Assembly (NCBI GenBank): GCA_936940865.1 | Contig: CAKZJB010000225.1 | Location: 1-43,538 of the forward strand | DNA length: 43,538 nucleotides | Origin: an uncultured Asticcacaulis sp. | Lineage (GTDB): Bacteria; Pseudomonadota; Alphaproteobacteria; Caulobacterales; Caulobacteraceae | Direction: 5' to 3' | Program-made: the position numbers and the translations under genes | The notes under the pieces: generated by a model | What the model was told of the DNA's origin: nothing | Database searches by the model: none | Seen by the model: only the letters and a program-made list of their open reading frames with translations | In this document: one piece after another, positions 16,235-25,370 of the stretch | Layout: each line of letters opens with the position of its first letter | How positions within the stretch are numbered: position 1 is the first letter of the stretch

Positions 16235-18390
16235 CTATTTGCCTTGCCCCGGTGCGTAGGGGAAGGCCAGGCCCTCGTAATAGCCCAGTGATTTTTCGGG
16301 CGCGGCGTAGCCCTGTGGCAAGGGGAGGCCGGACTTGCTTTGAAAGTAAGCGATCGAGGCGTCGCGCCACCATCTGGCTTCGCGCGCCTGGATGCGCAGA
16401 TTGCTCGCCACCGCCCCGAAGCGCTGCGCGTCGACATACGGGCGCATCGTTTCCCAGGTCGCCTGCATGGCGCGGACCTCTTCGACGCCCTGGCCGTAGG
16501 TGATGACCATGTCGTCCCACAAGGTGTGTCCGTCTCTCATTTTGAAGGTCCACGGCACGTGGTGGAACCACAGCAGGTATTTCGGATCGATCGTCCTGGG
16601 ATCGGCCCATTGTTTCGCGGCTTCGGCGGCGTATTGCGACAGGGCGTTCGACCCGGTCTTCGTGCGGTCGAAGCCGATGCCGTTGGCATCGGCTTTCGCG
16701 TAGTAGCAGGGGTTCCATTCCGGCCGCGCCAGGTCGCACACCCATGGGCCCGGGCCATAGTGGTGGCCGGTCGCCATCTGATGATGCAGGCCCAGCGGCG
16801 TCATGTATTTCACCACGGTTTCGCGCGACGCCATCATCATGCCGGTGACCGGCTTCACGAAGGCGGGGTCGTTGGAAAACGTCATGCGCGCCCAGTCTTC
16901 GGCGATGGCGCCGAGTCGTCCGGGTTCCACGCCAGCCGGCCGAAGCCGTACCAGTCGGCCTGGTTGAAGTCGGAGCCCGACCAGTTGCGGTCCGAGCCGG
17001 TATTGGCCACGCCCGCCATGCCGGTAAGCGGATGGTTGCCTATGCCGCCTTCGATGACCTTGGCGACCGTCGTGCCCGGCCCCTGGGCGAAGGTGTCGGC
17101 CTTCAGCGTTTCTTCGTATAGCGCCGTCGAATAGACGAGGTGCGTCGCCTGGCCGAGATATTCCTTGGTAATCTGGACTTCCAGCATCTCATTGGTCTTC
17201 GGCATGGCGCCGAAGAGCGGATGAAAGGGCTCTCGCGGCTGGAAGTCGATGGGCCCGTTCTTGATCTGCAGCAGGACGTTCGGCGCGAACTGGCCGTCTA
17301 GCGGCTGGAATTCATAAGAGGCCTGCTTGGCGCGATCGCGGGCGTCGTGCTCGGAATAGACGAAGGCGCGCCACATGATGATGCCGCCGTGCGGGCCGAC
17401 GGCTTCGGCCATCATGTTGGCGCCGTCGGCATGGGTGCGGTGATAGTCGCCGGGGCCGGGCTGGCCTTCGGAGCTGGCCTTGACCAGGAAGCCGCCGAAA
17501 TCGGGGATGGCGGCGTAGATCTCGTCCGCCTTGGCCTTCCACCAGGCGCGGACCTCAGGATCGAGCGGATCGGCGGTCTTGAGATGACCGATCTCGATCG
17601 GCGCCGAAAACCGCGCCGACAGATAGACCCTGATGCCGTAGGGCCTGAGCGTGTCGGCGATGGCGCGCGTCTTTTCGATATAGGGGGCGGTCAGGCTGTC
17701 CGGCTTGGCGTTGACATTGTTGAGCACCACGCCATTGATGCCGACCGAGGCGTCGGCGCGCGCATAGTCTATATAGCGCGGGTCTTTAAGGTCGGGCAGG
17801 CGCCACCAGTCCCAGATCGAACGGCCCGCATAGCCGCGCTCGACCGTGCCGTCGAGATTGTCCCAGTGATCGAGCACGCGCACCTTGAGTTTCGGCGCAT
17901 CGGCGATGTCGAGCGCGTCCACAGGTTTTCGCGTTTCGATCAGGCTCAGGTAACGGAAGGCGCCGTACAGCACGCCCTTGTCCGTATTGCCGGCGATGAC
18001 GGTGACGGCGTGGCCGCCGACGGTCGCCGTGCGGATGACGAAGCCCTCGTCGCCGAGTTTGGCCAGGGGCAGGTTCAGGCTTTTTACAATGTCCGATGAC
18101 GCGGGCGTGCCGATGACGATGGCGCCGTCGGAAAGCTGTCCGGCCGTGACGTCCCCGGCCAGCAGGCCCGACAGGCCGCGCTTCAGTTCCGACACGGCGG
18201 CGGTGATGGTGGGGCTTGTACCCGCGGCGACGATGGTCGTTGCGTGGGCGCGGTAGGCGGGCAAGGTGGCCGCCTCGACCGGGCGGTAGCGCAGCCAGAG
18301 GTCGTAACCGTCCTCGGCCCGGGCCATGCCGGCGTTCAGACACAGGGCGACGCTCGCGGCGGCCATCAGCCGCAACCGGAAACCAGCCAT
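16235..18390 (-). pseudogene. aguA: GH67 alpha-glucuronidase, split by a frameshift
   Basis: Signal peptide ([20 protein letters not shown]) and GH67 body. The catalytic acid lies in [15 protein letters not shown] (E308), and the general-base residues lie in [18 protein letters not shown] (D382) and [11 protein letters not shown]. The first frame ends at TGA 16882 after [16 protein letters not shown]; the rest, [17 protein letters not shown] to FPYAPGQGK, continues in another frame to TAG 16235. Adding one base near 16905-16915 rejoins them as a normal protein of about 718 aa. A single-base loss or a sequencing error would explain this. GH67 removes 4-O-methyl-glucuronic acid from the ends of xylo-oligosaccharides. 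Lies 27 bp downstream of manD in one operon. Confidence 0.88.
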
Positions 18391-18417
18391 CGTTTCACTC
18401 CCACAACGTTGTTATAT

Positions 18418-19704
18418 CTACCAGTTGAACATGGTGCCGTCTTTCAGGCGGTTCACCGGCAGGTAGGCGCGCTTGTACGGATAGAGTTTCGCCTTGTCCT
18501 CGTCGAAATCGACGCCCAGGCCCGGCGCTTCGGAACAGTACATGAAGCCGCTCTCGAACCGGTAGCTGTTGGGGAAGACCTCGTAGGTGGCGTCGGTGTG
18601 GCGCATGAATTCCTGGATGCCGAAGTTCGGGATCGACAGGTCGAAATGCAGTGCCGCCGCCATGGTGACCGGCGACAGGTCGGTGGCGCCGTGACAGCCG
18701 GTCCGCACATTGTGCAGGTCGGCCAGCATGGCGACCTTGCGCAGGTGCGTGATGCCGCCCGTGTGAACGATGGTGGCGCGGATATAGTCGATCAACTGGT
18801 TCTGGATCAGGTCCTTGCAGTCCCAGATCGAGTTGAAGATTTCGCCGACGGCCAGCGGCGTCGTCGTATGGCTCCGGATCAAACGGAAATTGTCCTGGTT
18901 CTCGGCAGGTGTGGCGTCCTCGATCCAGAAGGGGCGGAAGGGTTCCAGGTCGCGGCCGAGCCGGCCGGCCTCGATCGGCGTCAGCCGATGATGGACGTCG
19001 TGCAGCAGGTGGACGTCTTCGCCGAGCGCCTCGCGTGCCGCCGCGAACAGTTTCGGCACCACGCGCATATAGGCCGCCGTGTCCCAGACGTCCTCCGCCG
19101 GCAGGTCGCTGTCGGCGGGTTCGTAGAATGTCTTGTGCTTGGAGACGCCGTAGGTGGCGTCCAGGCCCGGCACGCCGCACTGGATGCGGATCGCCTGATA
19201 GCCCTTTTCCTTGTATTCCAGCGCGGCCTCGACCGTGTCCCCGATCGATTTGCCGTTGGCGTGGCCATAGACCATGACGGCGCTGCGGCAGGCGCCGCCC
19301 AGCAGCTGATAGACCGGCAGGCCGGCGATCTTGCCCTTGATGTCCCACAGCGCCATGTCGACGGCGGCGATCGCCGACATGGTGACCGGGCCGCGCCGCC
19401 AGTAGGCGCCGCGATAGAGGAACTGCCAGATGTCCTCGATCTGGTGGGCGTCGCGCCCGATCAGGCAGGGAATGACGTGCTCTTCCAGGTAGGCGGCGAC
19501 GGCCAGTTCGCGGCCATTCAGCGTGGCGTCGCCGATGCCGTATATGCCCTGGTCGGTCTCGATCTTGAGCGTGACGAAATTGCGGCCGGGGCAGGTGACG
19601 ATGACGCGGGCGGCGGTGATGCGGGCGCGAACGCCGCTCTTGGACGCGGAATCATCGGACGCGGAACCGTCGCGTCCGAAGCCATCCTGGCGGCTGGTGT
19701 CCAT
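18418..19704 (-). CDS. manD: D-mannonate dehydratase (enolase superfamily)
   Basis: 428 aa. Converts D-mannonate to 2-keto-3-deoxygluconate in the glucuronate pathway. [20 protein letters not shown], the metal-site [20 protein letters not shown] and AVGEIFNS (Asp, Glu, Glu ligands with His of HDVHH), and [10 protein letters not shown] (catalytic-type His) match Novosphingobium ManD/RspA enzymes. Start ATG 19704 (GTG 19707 also possible; AGGAG upstream). Homologues usually begin near ITAARVIV; here about 30 extra Ser/Asp/Gly-rich residues precede it, encoded partly by the direct repeat GGACGCGGAA (19642, 19657). First gene of manD-aguA, divergent from a GntR regulator. Confidence 0.9.
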   Translation of the reverse strand: MDTSRQDGFGRDGSASDDSASKSGVRARITAARVIVTCPGRNFVTLKIETDQGIYGIGDATLNGRELAVAAYLEEHVIPCLIGRDAHQIEDIWQFLYRGAYWRRGPVTMSAIAAVDMALWDIKGKIAGLPVYQLLGGACRSAVMVYGHANGKSIGDTVEAALEYKEKGYQAIRIQCGVPGLDATYGVSKHKTFYEPADSDLPAEDVWDTAAYMRVVPKLFAAAREALGEDVHLLHDVHHRLTPIEAGRLGRDLEPFRPFWIEDATPAENQDNFRLIRSHTTTPLAVGEIFNSIWDCKDLIQNQLIDYIRATIVHTGGITHLRKVAMLADLHNVRTGCHGATDLSPVTMAAALHFDLSIPNFGIQEFMRHTDATYEVFPNSYRFESGFMYCSEAPGLGVDFDEDKAKLYPYKRAYLPVNRLKDGTMFNW

Positions 19705-20070
19705 CACGCTGCTACTCTCCTTGACTTCATGCCTGTGGCCGTGGGCTGCGGCCATAGGTCAAACCAATTCCAGATTGGACCGCCATGCGGCGGAATGCAA
19801 GCGATTTTGCTGGCCTCGCGGTCTTTCGCGTCTACCGGGGCGCGGAATCGAAGCGTCCGCGGTGTAGCGAGGAATACCGGACACCTCCGCACGGCCATGT
19901 GGCCAGCTATGCCAGTGCAATGAAGATTAAACGGAAACCATGCGCATGTGCCGAATATTTTTTCGGGGGAAAATACTTCCGGTCGCGAGCTGTGATGGTA
20001 TGGCAATCTGAAGCCGGGGGACCGTTGCCTTGGGCGATATCCCGGAAGGGCCGACATTGTCTGCGAATGA

Positions 20071-20083
20071 ATGGTCAGACCAT
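20071..20083. promoter_or_regulatory. GntR/FadR-type operator
   Basis: ATGGTCAGACCAT is a perfect palindrome around CAG. It fits TGGTNNNACCA, the form bound by FCD-domain GntR regulators (FadR, LldR, UxuR types). It lies between manD and the GntR gene at 20331, so it is the likely site of auto- and operon regulation. Confidence 0.7.
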
Positions 20084-20125
20084 GTTCCGGCGACAGGCCT
20101 GTTTTTCGCCACCAATGCCTGTGTG

Positions 20126-20166
20126 ATACCAACGGCGATTGGCTTTGACTCGATCGCCGTTGGTAT
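20126..20166. repeat. ATACCAACGG repeat, short copy 3
   Basis: 41-bp hairpin ATACCAACGGCGAT ... ATCGCCGTTGGTAT. It equals the left hairpin unit of the long elements at 2499 and 22785. It sits in the manD-gntR intergenic region, not next to a stop codon. Confidence 0.85.
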
Positions 20167-20330
20167 GAGCGCCATCTTTGTCCTGTCCCTTTCCGGTGTC
20201 GCCGCAGTGACGCCGATCGATTTCGCCAGTGGTCAGGACATTCGGCCCGTGCGCCTCCGTTCGCGAATCCAGTTGAAAGGCGGCGGCGAACCGGCATATT
20301 GATCCTTGTCATCATTCAGCCAGCCAGCCG

Positions 20331-21083
20331 ATGTCGGAACCCAAGAAACTTTATCGCCAGATCGCAGACTCCATCGCGGCGGACATCGAATCGGGCCGGT
20401 ACCAGCCTGGCGACCGCCTGCCGACCGAGCGCGACCTGGCCCAGGCTTATGGTGTCAGCAGGCCCAGCATGCGCGAGGCGCTGATCGCGCTGGAAATCCG
20501 CGGGCTGATCGAAGCCAAGCATGGCGTCGGCATACTGGTGCTGGAACCGCCGGTGCGCTCGGCGCAACCGGACGCGGAAATCGGCGCCTTCGAATTGATC
20601 GAGGCCCGCCGCCTGTTCGAAGGCGAGGTCGCCGCCATGGCCGCCACCCAACGGACTGACGAGAATATCGCCGAATTGGAACGGCTCCTCCTGGCCATGG
20701 GCGATCCCGACCAGGAAAAGGCCGAAAAGGCCGACCGCGACTTCCACTTCGTCATTGCGCAATCGACCGGCAACGGCGCCCTGGTGGCGACGGTGGAAAC
20801 CCTGTGGGACTGGCGCTACCGTTCGCCGTTCGCGCGCAATATCCTTGAGCGCGCCGCCGACCTCGGCATGACAGACCGCATTTCGGAACACCGCGAGATT
20901 CTCGAGGCGTTGAAGGCCGGATCGGCGCCCAAGGCGCGCAAGGCGATGCACGCCCATATGGACCGCGTCATCGAGCACCTGTTGCGTGCGACCGAGCTGG
21001 AGGCCGTCGAATCCGCCAAGAGCCAGTCGGACGCCCAGCGCGCCGCCTTCGCCAACCGGTTCCGGGCGCTGCACCACCCTTGA
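20331..21083 (+). CDS. GntR family regulator, FadR (FCD) subfamily
   Basis: 250 aa. The N-terminal winged helix has the GntR signature YQPGDRLPTERDLAQAYGVS and RPSMREALIALEIRGLIEAK. The C-terminal all-helical FCD domain has EARRLFEGEVAAMAA, DRDFHFVIAQSTGN and SEHREILEALKAG, with the Asp/His pattern that binds metal and carboxylate ligands. Divergent from manD-aguA, so it probably senses glucuronate, mannonate or fructuronate, as UxuR/ExuR do (inference). The RBS before ATG 20331 is weak. Confidence 0.9.
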   Translation: MSEPKKLYRQIADSIAADIESGRYQPGDRLPTERDLAQAYGVSRPSMREALIALEIRGLIEAKHGVGILVLEPPVRSAQPDAEIGAFELIEARRLFEGEVAAMAATQRTDENIAELERLLLAMGDPDQEKAEKADRDFHFVIAQSTGNGALVATVETLWDWRYRSPFARNILERAADLGMTDRISEHREILEALKAGSAPKARKAMHAHMDRVIEHLLRATELEAVESAKSQSDAQRAAFANRFRALHHP

Positions 21084-21228
21084 GTCCTCTCCCGACCCGG
21101 ACAAATGCTCCGTACCCGGAAGAGTGTGGAGAAAAAAAACCTGTTGTTTACAAATCGGGCGCACCGTCGCCAGGATGAATTCGTGACGCTCTTGTGAGTC
21201 TCGAATTGTCCGGGGCAGGTACCAGTAG

Positions 21229-21930
21229 ATGGTAAAGGTTATTGCGGTTGCGTCCTACAAAGGCGGTGTCGGGAAATCAACACTGTCGGTAAATCTCGCG
21301 GCCGCGATACAGGGACTGGGGCTTCGTACCGCGCTCTTCGACATGGATTGCCAGGAAAGTTCGCTCGGCTGGTTCGGCCGGCGTCCGCCGTCGGATTTGC
21401 GTGCCGAGGCGGTGGCCGCGGAGGTGCTGGGCATCCGTATCGCCGTGGCGGCGATGAATACCGACATGATCGTCATCGACACGCCGCCGCGCGCCAGCGT
21501 CGAGGCGGAGGAGGCCATCGCCCACGCCGACATCGTGCTGACGCCGTGCCGGCCCTCCCTGCCGGACCTGGAAGCGATCCGCCGCACGGCAGCCCTCCTG
21601 GCGGAAACGGGCCGCACCGGCTATGTCGTGATCAATGCCGCTCCGCCGACGGCCACGGCCATGATCGAGGACACGCGTGGGCGTGCCCTGCGCCCCGGCA
21701 TGCGGCTCGCGCCGACGGTGCTGCGCCAGCGCTGTGGCTACCGCGCCTGCTGGGGGTTGGGCCGCGGAGTGACCGAATTCGAGCCCGGCGGCAAGGCGGC
21801 GATGGAAATCCGGGGCCTTACGGATTTCGTCCTGCATGCGCTGGACGTCGTCTCGCCGGCCATCCTGCCGATCCTGCATGACGCCGGCCCGTCAGGGTTC
21901 CAGTCGCACCGTGCGGGTGCGGTAATTTAG
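21229..21930 (+). CDS. ParA/MinD-family ATPase, orphan
   Basis: 233 aa. Deviant Walker A KGGVGKST (residues 11-18), FDMDCQESSLGWFGRR (Walker A'), IVIDTPP (Walker B) and the late ADIVLTPCRPSLPDLEAIRR are the ParA signature. Such ATPases dimerise on ATP and position plasmids, chromosomes or protein complexes on the nucleoid. No parB-like gene or parS site is nearby, so a chromosome-encoded cargo-positioning role or a plasmid remnant is possible. Its last 39 bases overlap, on the opposite strand, the end of the aspartyl-protease gene. Confidence 0.9.
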   Translation: MVKVIAVASYKGGVGKSTLSVNLAAAIQGLGLRTALFDMDCQESSLGWFGRRPPSDLRAEAVAAEVLGIRIAVAAMNTDMIVIDTPPRASVEAEEAIAHADIVLTPCRPSLPDLEAIRRTAALLAETGRTGYVVINAAPPTATAMIEDTRGRALRPGMRLAPTVLRQRCGYRACWGLGRGVTEFEPGGKAAMEIRGLTDFVLHALDVVSPAILPILHDAGPSGFQSHRAGAVI

Positions 21931-22752
21931 CGTGACCCGATAATTCTGGAGAAAGCGGGCGCCCAGCGCCGCCTCGGCCTTCAGCGGCGACGTGCCGAAG
22001 GTGCCGTATACGGTTTCGGGATTGTCCTTGCGAATCCCGCCCGCCACGACGCCAGGCGCGCGGCCGATCCTGACCCCTTGTGCACCGGCATAGCCGTATC
22101 CCGTGACCGGAACAGCCTGTGCGGCATAGGTTTCGAGCCCGGCAAGCCTTACCGCCGCGGGCGTGGCGAACAGGTCGTACTGGCCGCCGCTGTCGATCAG
22201 GGCCGTCATGCGGTGCCCGGCGATCGCAATGGGCACGGTCGGGATATTGGTGTCGAGCCCCATCGGCAGATCGCAGGAGCAAGGCTTTGACGCAGCGGCG
22301 AACCTTACCGTCTGATTCGGGTAGTCGATGACCAGGATGCGCCCTTCCAGAAAGCTGTAGCCCAGGACGCCGGCCAGTGGCTTGCCGTCGGGGCCCGTCA
22401 TGCCCTTGAGCCGGCTGGCGGAAAACTCCACGCGGCGGGATGAGGCGCCCGCCGACAAGTCCGCCGACGTATTGAAGAACTCGATGCGTTCGGTGCCGAT
22501 GCCGGTGGCGGAGCCCACGCCGGGCTTGAGTTTCAGGCCCAGGCTTGTGGCGTAGTCGAGATCGATGGCCGAAGGCGAGGTGCCGTCGTCGAGGTCCATC
22601 CACACCGGCGCGGCGCCGTTGACCGATACCTGGATATAGACAAGGCCGTCGTGGAACACGGCGGGCAAGGAAATGTCGGCCTGTTGTGCCGGCGCGGAGG
22701 CGCAGCCGGACAGAAGGAAAAGCGCCAGAGCGGCGACGGCGGAAAATCTCAA
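21892..22752 (-). CDS. Retropepsin-like aspartyl protease, lipoprotein
   Basis: 286 aa from TTG 22752, chosen because it has GGAGG 5 bp upstream and gives a lipoprotein signal (FSAVAALALFLLSGC, lipobox cysteine 17). Upstream in-frame codons run into the 22785 repeat. Two retropepsin/pepsin-like halves are present: VWMDLDDGTSPSAID (D55/D56-G57) and MTALIDSGGQYDLF (D187-S-G). The second has the canonical DSG; the first reads DDG instead of D-T/S-G. Predicted to act in the periplasm, anchored to a membrane; substrate unknown. The 3' end overlaps the ParA gene. Confidence 0.75.
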   Translation of the reverse strand: MRFSAVAALALFLLSGCASAPAQQADISLPAVFHDGLVYIQVSVNGAAPVWMDLDDGTSPSAIDLDYATSLGLKLKPGVGSATGIGTERIEFFNTSADLSAGASSRRVEFSASRLKGMTGPDGKPLAGVLGYSFLEGRILVIDYPNQTVRFAAASKPCSCDLPMGLDTNIPTVPIAIAGHRMTALIDSGGQYDLFATPAAVRLAGLETYAAQAVPVTGYGYAGAQGVRIGRAPGVVAGGIRKDNPETVYGTFGTSPLKAEAALGARFLQNYRVTLNYRTRTVRLEP

Positions 22753-22784
22753 TGGGCCTCCAGGCGTGATTTTCGGGCAGCATA

Positions 22785-22919
22785 ATACCAACGGCGATCG
22801 GCTTTGACTCGATCGCCGTTGGCAAGGGCGACCGCCCGCCGCCGCCAATGCGGCGAGCCATGCGGCGTTTGAGCTGAAAAAAACGAATACCGACGGTCAT
22901 TCTTTATGGCCGTTGGTAT
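22785..22919. repeat. ATACCAACGG repeat, long copy 2
   Basis: 135-bp element, about 94% identical to 2499-2632 and in the same orientation, with the same 10-bp terminal inverted repeats. The ends extend to a 12-bp TAATACCAACGG / CCGTTGGTATTA. It starts 32 bp upstream of the lipoprotein gene start and ends 29 bp after the AsmA stop codon. Confidence 0.85.
22877..22919 (-). terminator. Intrinsic terminator carried by repeat copy 2
   Basis: Bottom-strand hairpin (22919-22906 with 22900-22887, two mismatches relative to copy 1's perfect stem) followed by seven Ts (22883-22877). It lies just downstream of the AsmA stop codon. Confidence 0.65.
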
Positions 22920-22948
22920 TAGATGGGATCTGCGTCGAAACGATGGCC

Positions 22949-25135
22949 TTATCTGCGCACCGTCGCCGGCACGGCCTTCGGCGCCGCCCGCGTGGTCGTT
23001 GGTGCGCCCTTGGACCTGGCTTCGCCCATCAGCGTGCCGCAATCGGCGTCCTTCTGGCCGCCGCCGGCAATAAAGGGGATGGCGGCCAGCGGCGCGCTGA
23101 CGGTCGAAAGAATGGCGGCCAGGCCGCCTTGGGCGACGGCGGGGCCGGCGTCGATGCCGAAGGTCGGCGCGGTCAGGTGGCCGCCGATGACGATGGGCGC
23201 CTTGATCCGCACCAGGCGGAACGGCTTGGGCTTGCCCTTGAAGGTGAACTTCATGCTCTCGTCATTGAGGTTGACGTGGCCCGAGCCATTGACCAGCACG
23301 ACGCCGGTATCGAAAACGATGTTCCGCGCCTGCATCACGCCGTTGTGGATGCTGAAGTCGGCGATGGCGCAGCGGACCTCCGTCCGGTGCGGATCCTTGT
23401 TGAGCAGCATGAACAGGCCCTTCGTGGCGTCGATGCCCATCAGTTCGGCGAAGCTCTGGCGGATCATGCCGGCGGGCATGACGACGACCATGCGGCCGTC
23501 GGCGGAGCCTGCGGCCTTATGCACGGAATTGCCCGCGCCTGTGGCCTTCAGCCGGGCGTCGATGACGCCCTCCAGCGGCTTGCCGGCCTGGGTGATGAAC
23601 TGCTCGACATGCAGCCCGGTCAGCCGCATGTCGACCGTGTTGGACTGGACGGCGCCGCGCGCGTCGATCGCGGCGGTGCCGGTCAGCCGGCCCTGCGGGA
23701 AGCTCATATCGATGGGATCGAGCGCCAGCAGGCCGTGGTCGAGCTTCACGCCCAGGCTGACGGCGCGCAGCGGCAGGTGCGGGGTGGCGACGACCGACTG
23801 CGCGCGATAACGGACCCGGGCATCCATGCCGCGGATGCGCTCGGCATCCAGCGAGGCGTCGGGCAGCAGGCGCCGGCCGGTGGTGGCCTGCGGCGCGGCC
23901 GCCAGGTGCGGCTTCGACGGCGCGTTGGCGGAGGTGGCGCCGAACAGCGAGCCCAGGTCCCTGAAGTCGAGCTTCGTCGACCGCAGGTCGCCGGTCAGGT
24001 CGGGCCGGCCCGTTTTGGCGATATCGACGGTCAACACGCCGTGCAGATCGCTGCCGCCGACGCGGCCGTTGATGCCGGTCACGTGATAGGTCCGGTCGTC
24101 GCGCGCGACATTGGCGGCGATCGAATAGGCAGGGGTATTGGGCAGCGCCAGGCCCGTCAGGTAGTATAGGTCGGCCAGGTCGCGGCCCTTGACGGTCACG
24201 GCGCCATCGAGCTGCCCCAGGTTGAACACGTGCAGCACGCGGCCCCTGGCCGTCATCACCGTGTCGCCGGCCCTGACATACATGTCGAACGGATAGGGGC
24301 GGCCGGTATGGACATCGAGCAGCGGTCCGCCGGTCGCTTTCAGATCGAAGGCGGCGCCGTTGAGCCTGCCTGTGCCCAGCAGGGCGAACGGCTGGCCGCC
24401 GCCGCTGGCGGTTTCATTGGCGTTGACCGTCGCCGTCATGCGCAGCCTGCGCTGCACGCTGGTCATGGCGAGGTGGCCGTTCCTGATGATGAAATTCCTG
24501 ATCGGCGGCAGCCTGGCGCCCTTGCCGGTATCGGTGCCGTCGCTGAAATCCCAGTTCGCCCGGCCGGTCCCGTCCTGGTAGAGCGTGACGACGGGATGGT
24601 CGACCTCGAGCCGCGGCAGGACGGCGTGCAGGACGAGGAGCGGCAAGAGTTCGGCCGTGACGGTGATGCCGTCGATTTCGGCCATGTCGCCTTGCGGCGC
24701 GTCCTTTTCGGCCTTTTGCCAATCGGGCCGGCCGACCTTGAGGCCGGTCACGGTGGCGGTGGGCGTCCAGCTCCAGATGTGGACGCGCAGGTGACCGTCG
24801 ATGCGGACGGGGCGATGCAGCTTGCCGGAAATGACGCTGGCCAGCGGCGGGCGCAGCCAGTCCCAGTCGAAGATCATCAGGAAGATCAGCAGCGCGACCA
24901 GCAGGATGGAGAGGATGCCTCCGGTCCAGCGCACCGGCGCCGGCAGCCCGGTCCAGCGGCCTTTCAGGCCTGTGCGGCCTGTGCGGTCAAGGGGTTGGGG
25001 CGCGGGGCTCGGGTCGTGGAGGGGTTCCGGCGGACGCGCCGGCTGGCCGGCTGCCGTATCCGGCGTTCCGGGGGCATCCGCATCCTTCTGATGCGGGCGA
25101 TAGGAAAGGTCGTCACTGCTCACGGCCGCCTCCAC
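22949..25135 (-). CDS. AsmA family protein
   Basis: 728 aa. A Pro-rich cytoplasmic N-terminus (about 65 residues) is followed by one membrane helix (ILSILLVALLIFLMIFDW, about 74-91) and a large periplasmic beta-rich domain. RPVRIDGHLRVHIWSWTPTA and TVTGLKVGRPDW are the AsmA start motif; the C-terminal NIVFDTGVVLVNGSGHVNL and FTFKGKPKPFRLVRIKAPI are the AsmA C-terminal region. AsmA-like proteins bridge inner and outer membranes and affect phospholipid transport and outer-membrane assembly. The Pro-rich cytoplasmic tail is longer than usual. Confidence 0.9.
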   Translation of the reverse strand: MEAAVSSDDLSYRPHQKDADAPGTPDTAAGQPARPPEPLHDPSPAPQPLDRTGRTGLKGRWTGLPAPVRWTGGILSILLVALLIFLMIFDWDWLRPPLASVISGKLHRPVRIDGHLRVHIWSWTPTATVTGLKVGRPDWQKAEKDAPQGDMAEIDGITVTAELLPLLVLHAVLPRLEVDHPVVTLYQDGTGRANWDFSDGTDTGKGARLPPIRNFIIRNGHLAMTSVQRRLRMTATVNANETASGGGQPFALLGTGRLNGAAFDLKATGGPLLDVHTGRPYPFDMYVRAGDTVMTARGRVLHVFNLGQLDGAVTVKGRDLADLYYLTGLALPNTPAYSIAANVARDDRTYHVTGINGRVGGSDLHGVLTVDIAKTGRPDLTGDLRSTKLDFRDLGSLFGATSANAPSKPHLAAAPQATTGRRLLPDASLDAERIRGMDARVRYRAQSVVATPHLPLRAVSLGVKLDHGLLALDPIDMSFPQGRLTGTAAIDARGAVQSNTVDMRLTGLHVEQFITQAGKPLEGVIDARLKATGAGNSVHKAAGSADGRMVVVMPAGMIRQSFAELMGIDATKGLFMLLNKDPHRTEVRCAIADFSIHNGVMQARNIVFDTGVVLVNGSGHVNLNDESMKFTFKGKPKPFRLVRIKAPIVIGGHLTAPTFGIDAGPAVAQGGLAAILSTVSAPLAAIPFIAGGGQKDADCGTLMGEARSKGAPTTTRAAPKAVPATVRR

Positions 25136-25183
25136 GCGACGGAAGGCGAAAGGGTGGGCCGCCAGGCATCAGGATTCGATCGG

Positions 25184-25213
25184 AAAATGCCCCGGCTTTG
25201 GTTGCCGGGGCAT
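25184..25213 (-). terminator. Intrinsic terminator after the 27-aa peptide gene
   Basis: Bottom strand: 10-bp stem (ATGCCCCGGC / GCCGGGGCAT, 7-base loop) followed by TTTT. It lies 4 bp after the stop codon of the small ORF at 25218. Confidence 0.65.
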
Positions 25214-25217
25214 CGGA

Positions 25218-25301
25218 TTACGGGTGCGCCATCATGATGAGGACCAGTGAAAGCGAAACGATCGCGCCGGTCCCGATGATGGCAATACACTTGGCCAGCA
25301 T
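25218..25301 (-). CDS. 27-aa single-helix membrane peptide
   Basis: MLAKCIAIIGTGAIVSLSLV... ending MMAHP. It has a strong Shine-Dalgarno (AAGGAGG 6 bp before ATG), one hydrophobic helix and its own intrinsic terminator downstream. The compact RBS-ORF-terminator unit between two other terminators makes a real small protein likely. Family unknown to me. Confidence 0.6.
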   Translation of the reverse strand: MLAKCIAIIGTGAIVSLSLVLIMMAHP

Positions 25302-25328
25302 CTGCGCCTCCTTTTGGAATCGGGGAGG

Positions 25329-25354
25329 AAAAAAGCCCCGCGGGTCGGCGGGGC
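25329..25354 (-). terminator. Intrinsic terminator after the glycine-zipper gene
   Basis: Bottom strand: GCCCCGC / GCGGGGC 7-bp stem, 6-base loop, then six Ts (25334-25329), 17 bp after the stop at 25371. Confidence 0.8.
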
Positions 25355-25370
25355 CTGGACGCGTCAGGGC

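Larger units (their letters stand above)
19705..20330. other. manD-gntR divergent regulatory region
   Basis: 626 bp without a convincing gene. It contains a GntR-type operator (20071-20083), a short ATACCAACGG repeat (20126-20166), and near manD the small palindromes GGTCAAACC (19757-19765) and CCAATTCCAGATTGG (19764-19778). Promoters for both directions should lie here. Confidence 0.65.

Noticed and set aside
16882-16930. Programmed ribosomal frameshift in aguA
   Set aside because: No slippery heptamer or downstream structure is evident; a plain base loss or sequencing error is simpler.
18244-19923. 559-codon rightward ORF opposite manD
   Set aside because: Antisense frame of a conserved enzyme with all metal-binding residues; no independent motif.
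20166-20302. 45-aa rightward ORF starting in repeat copy 3 (MSAIFVLSLSGVAAV...)
   Set aside because: No Shine-Dalgarno, begins inside a repeat, composition of the second half is not protein-like. Probably chance, though it ends just before gntR.
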